A DNA stretch of 64,000 nt from Fragum whitleyi (lineage: Eukaryota > Mollusca > Bivalvia > Cardiida > Cardiidae): NCBI GenBank assembly GCA_948146395.1, contig OX411559.1:27781208-27845207 (forward strand), read 5' to 3'. The number at the start of each line of letters is the position of its first letter. Within the stretch, counting starts at the first letter, position 1. Shown one piece after another: positions 55,891 through 64,000 of this stretch. The position numbers were made by a program, and so were the translations under genes. The notes beneath the pieces are model-generated. The model saw nothing but the letters and a program-made list of their open reading frames with translations. It did not search any database and was not told where the DNA came from.

Positions 55891-55999
55891 CTTGACAAAA
55901 AACTTTGCCACAAAACTTGATACAATGATAAGGGACAATGAATTCAAGATGTCATATTTTCATTTTCACAAATTACAGCACCTGATGATAGTAACCCAC

Positions 56000-56118
56000 C
56001 TGATAAGAAGACTGACTTGAAGGTGAAGGTCGTCCTCTAGTTGACGGTCCACCCACTGGTACCCTGCCTTTAGAACTATACCCTCCACTCACACCTCCCA
56101 CTGGTCCCCTGTTAGCCT
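56000..56118 (-). CDS. ZC2HC1A: ZC2HC1-like gene, Gly/Ser-rich exon
   Basis: Acceptor TTATGTCTACAG, donor CAG|GTGGGT. The 119-base exon starts with two bases completing a Glu codon begun in the exon at 61811-62084 (G|AG) and ends in phase 0. Encodes EANRGPVGGVSGGYSSKG then a Pro/Ser/Arg-rich stretch, matching the disordered Ser/Gly/Pro linker of ZC2HC1 proteins. Splice phases on the upstream side agree exactly with the neighbouring exon. Confidence 0.75.
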
Positions 56119-56376
56119 CTGTAGACATAAACACAGATACATTAGATTGTATAAAAAGCATATAAAACACATTTCCTACATGAATGTTTCTATTGAATTT
56201 TGAATTTCATTATCAATTTTAATTAAGTGACAATAATTTTTGACCATGGAAAACATTAAGGGAGCAGTTTTAAACTGTTGAAAGTGCCTTATATTTCATG
56301 ATAGCTTTACACTGACAGTATGATATCAGCTATTTATATCTGAGCTATGAATATCAAGTGGCCATGTTGATTGCTT

Positions 56377-56541
56377 TAAGGTTGTGGACCCGTAATTTAT
56401 TCGCAATGTTTGGAAGTAATGAACTTTAACAGTGTTGACCTAGGTTTCCAAATGATTTTCATAAAGAAACCTCGGTCAACATCATGAATGTTCATGAGTT
56501 ACAAAATGTTGTGGAACTGTTACGGTTCCATTACCTTAATA
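56377..56541. mobile_element. GGTAGTGGACCC palindromic element, copy 4
   Basis: TTAAGGTTGTGGACCCGTAA...TTACGGTTCCATTACCTTAA in a ZC2HC1 intron. Confidence 0.75.
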
Positions 56542-56698
56542 TAATTGCTGAATTTTCATGGCCCAGAAACAATTAAACTGTCATTATTAAAAATAAGGGT
56601 CATAAAAAAGTGTTAAATTCCCCCTCAATATGTTCTATTTTGATGTATCTTTAACTAACTTTTAACTAACTTTGACCTTATTGAAATTAGCTAGTTTC

Positions 56699-56830
56699 AA
56701 GTAGTGGACCCATAATAGTTCCACAACATTTAAGAACTAATGCTCTTTCAGATTGTTGACTGAGGTTTCCTTATGAAATCTTAAGCAAGTCTCAGTTAAA
56801 ACTGATAAATTTATCGGGTCCACTACCTTC
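56699..56830. mobile_element. GGTAGTGGACCC palindromic element, copy 5
   Basis: AAGTAGTGGACCCATAATAG...ATCGGGTCCACTACCTT, with the centre partly deleted. Confidence 0.7.
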
Positions 56831-57758
56831 ATAGAATTTTGAACAGAATCACAAGTAATTATCTCCTGTTCACATTTCCTCTTGAAAGTAGTCAATTAAT
56901 TTTTGGTCTGAAAAGAATGCATATTGAATAAAACATTATCTTTGATAATGACATAAAGGCTTAAACATATTGATTCATTTCAAGTGTTTAAATAATTTCA
57001 TGAATTTAGGATAATTTTAAGAAAATCACTGCAAGATGATGCCATGCTTGGATTAAGGTCCTTAACAATGAACTAGGTGGTTATCACAGCACAACTGCAG
57101 TCAAGCCAGCAAAATTTAACCATAGTTCAAGATAAGTCTTATTTTTAACATTTGATTTCAAGCTACCTTGACACCATCTGAAAATTTCTTTCATGTGAGA
57201 CATCATGAACATGCCACGCTAGTTTGAAATCCATCAATAAACGTAGGAGCCATGCTCAAGACAAGCTAAAATTTAGATTTGACCTTGACCTGGGACCTTG
57301 ATCCGTGAACCTACACTATCTGATGATTACTTTCATCTTCTCATGATAGAAAACCTGTTGGCAGAGTGGTAGGAGGCTGTTAGTGTTTTGGGGCAGGAAA
57401 TTTTACAGATGGATCCCCAGTCCACCTAGCAGTAAAAGTGGGTAGCAGTGGTAGGAAGCCATTGCCTTTCTCTCAATGTGCATAATTAGATCTGGTATAA
57501 ATTAGGACCATGATGGAAATTAGAGCCTTTTGATCCTTTATTATATTATCCTCCAGTAAAAAAAAAGGGGGTTAAACCCAAAAATTCAAATGTGCGAAGT
57601 TATTTTAAATCCATCCAGAAATGTAAGGGTAATAATCCCCACAAATCAGTCTGATATACACACTAACACGCCCTCACCAAGCCATCATTTGACAATTATG
57701 GTTTTCACCCTGACTGAACAAAAATTCTTACTATGAAGAAATTAACTGATGTATAGCA

Positions 57759-58814
57759 AACTAGAAAGCCATGAATGGCTTCAGTCGCTCCACAGGCTTG
57801 AAATTCTTCTAAAAGCAAATAAATATTTGGGGTTCTACTGATGTTGAAAATGATTTTCGAAGTTTGAACTATATAACAGATAGAGGAATGACCTTCGCTC
57901 ATACCAAAAATCTGAATGACATAGTTTCCACTATTTAACTTATTGAGAAATGACCTCCACCCATAAAATGCATATTATTCATCCAATCAAAATAATTTTT
58001 GGTCACTATAGAATCATTCCAGTGAAATTTGGTTGATATCCAAAAATTAGATTCTGAGAAAATGATTTTCAAATTTTCCACTATATAACATATAGAGAAA
58101 TGACCTCTGCCCATAAAATGCATATTTTTCATCTGATCACAATGATTTTTTGTAGACTGATAAAGGGTCACTCAAGGATCATTCAAGTGAAATTTGGTTG
58201 ATATCAATCTGTTACATTTAGAGAAAATGATTTTCAAAGTTTCCACAATATAACATATAGAGAAATGACCTCCGCCCATAAAATGCATATTTTCCATCAG
58301 ATCACAATGACTTTTTGTAGACTGATAAAGGGTCACCCAAGGATCATTCAAGTGAAATTTGGTTGATATCCATCAATTACATTCTGAGAAAATGATTTTC
58401 AAAGTTTCCACTATATAACATATAGAGAAATGACCTCCGCCCATAAAATGCATATTTTCCAACCGATCACAATGACTTTTTGTAGACTGATAAAGGGTCA
58501 CCCAAGGATCATTCATGTAAAATTTACTTGGTATCCATTGATTAGAATCTGAGAAAACTCACTTTTTACCATATTTGGAAATAAGCCAAGCCCATTAAAT
58601 CCTTGTTTTTCATTGGATCAAAATTTCTTGAACAACTTTGAAAGAGGGTCACCCAAGGATCATTCCTGTGAAGTGTGGTTGAAATCCATCAAGTAGTTTC
58701 TGAGGAGAAGATTTTTAAAGAAAAGTTTACGACCGGACGCACGGACGGACGGACGGACGCACGACGGACACAACGCCATGACAATAGCCCCAGTGGCTTT
58801 CAGCCAGTGGAGCT
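57759..58814 (-). mobile_element. Family C pearl-like element, complete, in ZC2HC1 intron
   Basis: Same ends as the copies at 9458-10483 and 25318-26339: AACTAGAAAGCCATGAATGG at left; GCCCCAGTGGCT-TTC-AGCCAGTGGAGCT at right, then an A-run. ACGG microsatellite at 58734-58765. Monomers about 165 bp. Confidence 0.9.
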
Positions 58815-58924
58815 AAAAATGGATGTTATTCCAAAACAAATTTGGGTTTACATTTATGTACTTAAATTTTTTTATTGTGCCAATTTACATGCATTTTAAT
58901 CAATTATGGTTAAATTTGTCTTGT

Positions 58925-59100
58925 ATTTAGGATACTGGCTTTGGGATCATCAGGTCCTGGGATTCCAACCAGACCATGTGACACTTTACTCTTTGTTGCT
59001 CCTCTACAAAAAGGTGTTTAAATGGTTTCCTCTGTAATTCTAAAATAGTCCAAGTGTTGTGGCAGCCAAAGGCACCATATGTAAAAAGCTGACCGGTCAT
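58925..59100 (+). repeat. Possible SINE-like repeat
   Basis: GGATACTGGCTTTGGGATCA and GGTCCTGGGATTCCAACC resemble a decayed tRNA-like head, followed by a unique tail. Weak. Confidence 0.25.
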
Positions 59101-61810
59101 GATCATGGCAATGGCTTTCCAATTTATCTATTTAAATGGTTTTATACAAAATGTTTTTTGATAAAAGTAATTTTGGCTAAGAAATATATACTTGATCTAT
59201 GGAAGGAATGGGTGGATTAAAATCTATAAATCTAAGTTAGTGCCATCATTGACTTACACTTCCATTTAATTATACCATTTGTAATTTTTTATTGTGAAAT
59301 ATAAATGGACACATTAATTCATACTATTTTATACAATTATTGATGGAGGAATAATAATTTTTGTGCCACATAGATAAACCTATTTCAAAAAAAAATTCTG
59401 ACCAGATGAATATGCTACTTGAAGTATGTAGAAAACATTTTATAGAAATTGGACAAAGAAGAGCTAACCTTATTCATGATTGAAAATGTATAAAGATTCA
59501 CAAAAGCCAAGTTTAGTTACCTCAAATTCCTTATATACCTTTGCATCTCTAAGATTCTCAATAGATATCAATCATGGCCACATATTTGGATTTTTCTTTT
59601 TAAACCCTTGTCATGCTGAACCCAGAATATACCTTCTTTGGTAGGAGGTATTTGTGCAAATATGTGGTCTGATCTTAGTACACTCCACCTATTTTTTTTT
59701 TCTTTTTTGAAATCAGAGAAGCTTAAAAATTCAATCTTTAAAATTAATTTCGACTCACATTTAATGCGTCAAGTGCTTTGAGTAATTTGATTTTGTTGCA
59801 ATTTTGCCAAGATTTTTTATTCAGCATGACAAGGATTAAATAAAGCATGGCAGCCTTTTGTATGTACAATGGAATGGGACATGTCACATAGCTTCTCATT
59901 CATAATCAGTGGATACTAATTTGTATAAAAATGTGGTTGTAGAGGAGTTAGTTAGTATTATTCAGGATATGTATTAGTGTTGTGCAAGCATAACTTCCTT
60001 TTTAAACCAGTCGAGATTTTATTTGCATAATGAGTCATGAGACTTATCCATGAGAGTGTTCAGAGTGAGTAGATAGAATAGTGTAAAGTAGATATCACTT
60101 GACTACAAACATTATATCTAAATCTTTTCTTTGGATTGAAACAAATATGAAAGTTTTCTTTACAAAGATAATCATCTGCAGAAAAAAAACTTTTTAACAA
60201 CCTAAAACACACAACATTTAATATAACTTTGGATCCAAAGCAATCGAAGCATTTTGTAGAATCTAATTAGAGTCATCAGATAATGTGGTTAATTGGCACA
60301 GGCTAATTTGAGTTTTTTCTTTGTGCACATTTGAAATTAAAGAAAATTTTGGTAGTGCTTAAGTGGAATCTACTTTTATGAAGATCATCAAAAATTTGAC
60401 AAAAATGTTATTCATTATTTCCAATCAAATGGTAGTAATCGGTTTGGAATTAAGATATTCAAAACAACAAATGTAAATGACAAACATGTTAATCAAATTG
60501 CAATTATTATAATGCTCATTAGAATGAAAATGATTTCATTCACAGATTGAGAAAAAAATGTATTCCTTCCATCTCAAAACCCCAATCTTCCAACAAAACA
60601 GCAATTTTTAACTTTAACATTAGTAAACAACCTTGACTTTAAGCCTGTCAAATGACCTTGACATTAAATGATGTGTATTGAAAAGATGTATTCTGCCTTA
60701 TAAATCAAAGGGCTGGGCTTAATTTGGCCATTCATTATTTTAGGTTATTTCAAAAGTAAGTCCCCAATTATTGTTAACCCATGCAAAAAACTGTACACTA
60801 AAACAAGAAGGATTTACTTGCTCAGAGAAAGTAAACACATTTCATCTTTTGTTAACCAAAGCCTCATAACTTAAACTTAGACAAGCTGCAGTTAAGAGTT
60901 AACGACCTATGATTTAATGTCTCAAATTATTTTTGCCGCTACCATCTATGGAAGTAAATAGTTGTAAATAAAAGCTGATATACCTTAACCTTTAGTGCAA
61001 TGACCCGTTACTTAGGCTCCGCCCTGCTGGGGCCAAAATCATGGATTATACATTCTCTTAACCGTACACTAATGATCTTTCAATGCATGAAACAACCCAA
61101 AGTATTTTCAAAGATGTGTTCTGTGACCAGTTTTGTCAAATTTTTGATGTTTGTAGATAAATGCAGTAAGAAGCCTAGAATCACACAAAATAAATTTCCT
61201 ACTGGCCAGGTTTAGCTAATGCAGTAAATACCTTGTCATAACAATGTACATGAACCTGATTTTTCTTGATTGTTTTTGGATTTATTAGTTCCATTTGTCA
61301 CTGAAACAGCAGATAAAGATATTTATCTTAATAACTAATAAACTTGCATTTAGTCAAATAATTATACCTGCATCAGTAAGATGAACCTTACTTACACTTG
61401 CATGCTTAAACATCAATATACTTAAAAGTCAATAATTTTAAAACTCAATGTATTCTTTGTTCATGTTGTACAGAAATATTTAGAAATGGTGAAAAAAATA
61501 TAAGTTAAGATATTTTTTTTGTTTCTATAAAACTATTTGCACACTATAATCATATAAGAGAGTTAAAAGCTTTGAAAGAACAACTCTTATGCAAATAAAA
61601 TCTCATAAAATTACTGATAACTCAATATCTGTTTTTTTATGTTTGTGCTAGTTGCTAGTTTTCCTAAAATATAATGACTTGGCAAACATACATTTTCTCA
61701 AAAAGTAGAAGAATTATTTTTTGCAGCTTCATGCTTTTTAAGCTACACAAAAATGATCTTTCAGCAAAGTCATGATGCCAAATTGATTTGAATCCAATGC
61801 AGTTCCTCAC
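59100..61810. other. ZC2HC1 intron, largely unique sequence
   Basis: A/T-rich, with short copies of the AACCCTTGTCATGCTGAACCC repeat near 59605 and 59815. No exon or complete mobile element seen. Confidence 0.4.
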
Positions 61811-62084
61811 CTGGAGTTGTTCTTGAGCCTCTTGCTGCAGGACTGTTTGAGTAGCCTCCCCTACCAGCTGCAGGACTGTTTGAGTAGCCTCCCCTACCAG
61901 CTGCGGGACTGCTTGAGTAACCTCCCTTGCTTGTTGCTGGACCATTTGAGTAGCCTCCCCTACTAGTTGCAGGACTGCTTGAATAACCTCCCCTACCAGA
62001 TGGAGGACTGTCACAGTAGCCTCCCCCATACCCACCACCCATCCCTGGAGAGTCACCACGTCCTTTAGGCCTAGGAGGCTGATA
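61811..62084 (-). CDS. ZC2HC1A: ZC2HC1-like gene, Gly/Tyr/Ser tandem-repeat exon
   Basis: Acceptor TTTTGTTCGCCTACAG, donor CCAG|GTGAGG. Starts in phase 0 with YQPPRPKGRGDSPG, aligned with the QYKPP-type segment of vertebrate ZC2HC1A, then a G/Y-rich patch and five tandem copies of an 11-residue unit (consensus SPAAGRGGYSN), then RGSRTTPG. The repeat is made of near-identical 33-base DNA units, so it probably changes length quickly. Ends one base into a Glu codon finished in the exon at 56000-56118. A neighbouring frame of the same DNA is also open because the unit length is a multiple of three. Confidence 0.82.
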
Positions 62085-62356
62085 CTGTAGGCGAACAAAA
62101 AGAAATGAAAAGATGAAGTACTTTATCAAATAACTTATTCCAATAACATAATTGTAACAGAAGAAAATATCAAGTTTGTAATCATTACTGTTATACCCTA
62201 TTTTTCCATATAAAAGCTCCCAGTAGGTAAACAAAAATAGACAGGAAGCTATGATTTAGTATGTTTTTTCCTGAAGAAAAATATCAATAAAATTGACACC
62301 CTTTTCTACTTTAATTTGATTTGAATGACTGTTTAAAAGAAATTAAACTTAGTAAG

Positions 62357-62357
<1 letters not shown>

Positions 62358-62390
<33 letters not shown>

Positions 62391-63135
62391 TTAACAGCAT
62401 TTTTTTTCAAAGTTTGACCTTGACAGATCACCTTGACCTTTTAGCGTGACCTTGACCTTGATACCTACAGATGTACATCACTCATATCTTTCATCATGCA
62501 AATTATGAGACAATGTATCTATAATAAGCTTGAATAAACTGAACAATTTAAGTTTTTTGGTTAAGTTTTGAGTTTTTTTACCTTGACAGATGACCTTGAC
62601 CATGTCATATGACCTTGACTTTAGAACCAGTAGATGGGGATCATTGAGATCTATCATCATGCCAATTTGAGCCTTGTATCTTGACTAGGCTTGAAAATAT
62701 TCGCAATGTTAAGTTTTTTGTTTAAGTTTTTGAGTTATTTGACCTTGATAGATGATCTTGACATTGTCACATGACATTGACTTGGGTACCAGCGGATGCA
62801 AATCATTGAGATCTATCATCATGCAAAATATGAGCCTTGTATCTTGAATAGGCTTGAAGATATTTGCAATGTTTAGTTTTTTGGTTAGGTTTTTGAGTTA
62901 TTTGACCTTGATAGATGACCTTGACTTTGTCACATGACCTTGACTTTGGTACCAGCGGATGCAGATCATTGAGATCTATCATCATACCAAATATTAGCCT
63001 TGTATTTTGAATAGGCTTGAAGATATTGGCAATGTTTAGTTTTTTGGTTAATTTTTGCAGACAGACAGACAGATGGACGGACAAACAGACAGATGGACAG
63101 ACAGACAAGATGTACAATATGCAATACAGGGGCAT
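62358..63135 (-). mobile_element. Family I pearl-like element in ZC2HC1 intron
   Basis: 3' end at left, AACAAGATGTGTTTGTGAAA; 5' end at right, decayed ATGC..GGGGCAT hairpin with GTCTGTCTGTC microsatellite (63058-63110, minus strand). Monomers rich in TGACCTTGA. It has an uninterrupted T8 tract where the copy at 46706-47583 was invaded. Confidence 0.85.
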
Positions 63136-63386
63136 AAAAAGTATTCACAAAATTATCAAAATTTAGATATTTTTTATCAAATGAAATGGGTTTTTCTTAG
63201 TAAATAGTTTAGGGTGAGCTATAATTAGAGAGGGTGCTTTTGATAGACATCTAATAAAAAATTCAACCTTTTATGATTAATATGACTGATAGATTTACAA
63301 GTAGAATGAAGAAAAGGCACAGTAACTAAAACTCCAGACAAAATCAACATTTATGGACATAAAAAGGGTATAAACCAAATTCCTAC

Positions 63387-63532
63387 ACTTTTAGCAGCAG
63401 CCCTCTTTCTCTCTTGTTCAGTTGGTTGTCGTTTATTACCCTGCCTCTGATTTTGTTCTTTACAGAATGGTATATGGCGTTCAGCAGCTCTCTCATTAAA
63501 ACGACGCGAACAATATGGACACTGCACATAGT
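63387..63532 (-). CDS. ZC2HC1A: ZC2HC1-like gene, C2HC zinc-finger exon
   Basis: Acceptor ATATTTCATTCCAG; the exon starts with two bases finishing an Asp codon, then YVQCPYCSRRFNERAAERH, IPFCKEQ: C-x2-C-x12-H-x4-C, the second C2HC finger of ZC2HC1A/B, nearly identical to vertebrate members. A basic tail (RQGNKRQPTEQERKRAAAKS) follows. Donor chosen as AGT|GTAGGA because only this gives phase 0 into the exon at 62084. The first C2HC finger and the Pro-rich segment expected upstream are not in this window; the gene continues past the right edge. Whether the single invertebrate gene should be called 1A or 1B cannot be decided here. Confidence 0.9.
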
Positions 63533-63658
63533 CTGGAATGAAATATTGAAGGATCATGTTTTTCTTTTATTTTTTCTTTAAAAATCAGATTCCTTTCAGA
63601 TTTCTAAAAAAACTTTCAGAAAGTACTTGATGAATAGATGTATTGCAACCTGAAATGT

Positions 63659-63802
63659 TATTATGGTAGTTGACCCATGATGGTTCATCATCATTTTGGA
63701 CGTAGGCCTATTGATCTTTCATAGTCTTAGAAACCTGGGTCAACACTGTGAAAGATCATGACTTCCAAAATGTTGCGGACCTATTTCGGGTTCATTACCT
63801 TT
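63659..63802. mobile_element. GGTAGTGGACCC palindromic element, copy 6
   Basis: ATGGTAGTTGACCCATGATG...CGGGTTCATTACCTTTTAA, in the intron upstream of the zinc-finger exon; one arm partly decayed. Confidence 0.65.
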
Positions 63803-64000
63803 TAATGTTGTTAATATTACAATTTTATTTCTAGTTAAAAAAATTCTTATATATTGTACTTTTGTATCTATCTAGAACATATCCCAAACAAGCAAATATT
63901 GAAGGAGAAATTGAATTTTCATCAATAGAAAACAATCTAGTAAATAAAGAATTCAATTTTCACTAGTAATTTCTCATTTACTAAATCAAGTGACCAATGA

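Noticed and set aside
61664..62098. Alternative 144-codon frame over the ZC2HC1 repeat exon
   Set aside because: Open only because the 33-base unit is a multiple of three; the other frame matches ZC2HC1 and agrees with splice phases.

Overview
Eukaryotic nuclear DNA, most likely from a bivalve mollusc. Genes are sparse, introns have GT/AG boundaries, and the three recognisable gene families are metazoan (KLHDC9, ZNF800, ZC2HC1). About half of the window is short non-autonomous mobile elements of the bivalve 'pearl' type: GTCC/ACGG microsatellite, tandem-repeat core and hairpin ends. A heterodont bivalve is my guess from the repeat flavour; nothing here proves the species.

Layout. 0-9 kb: two same-strand KLHDC9-like kelch genes (2311-3297 and 7675-8700, both minus), each with its whole coding region in one exon behind a 5' untranslated exon, separated by a pearl-like element. 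9-31 kb: no host gene seen; stacked mobile elements, many inserted inside one another. 31.2-36.7 kb: a long plus-strand ZNF800-like C2H2/C2HC zinc-finger gene whose frame is broken once by a single base at about 34.35 kb. 37-53 kb: more elements, including four long foldback palindromes in 4.2 kb. 53.4-64 kb: 3' part of a minus-strand ZC2HC1-like gene with four supported exons, introns full of elements, and its 5' end beyond the right edge.

Main observation. At least nine element families with different cores share one plan: a T-run, a 5' hairpin usually with a GAA-type loop, an ATTG-like motif, a GTCC/GTCT microsatellite, tandem monomers of 145-181 bp, and a 3' hairpin followed by CTCTTGTT or CTAGTTT. 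They have inserted repeatedly into T-tracts of one another. This fits non-autonomous Helentron-like (rolling-circle) elements. No replicase/helicase is encoded in the window. In family names used below, + runs from the 5' hairpin/microsatellite to the 3' hairpin.
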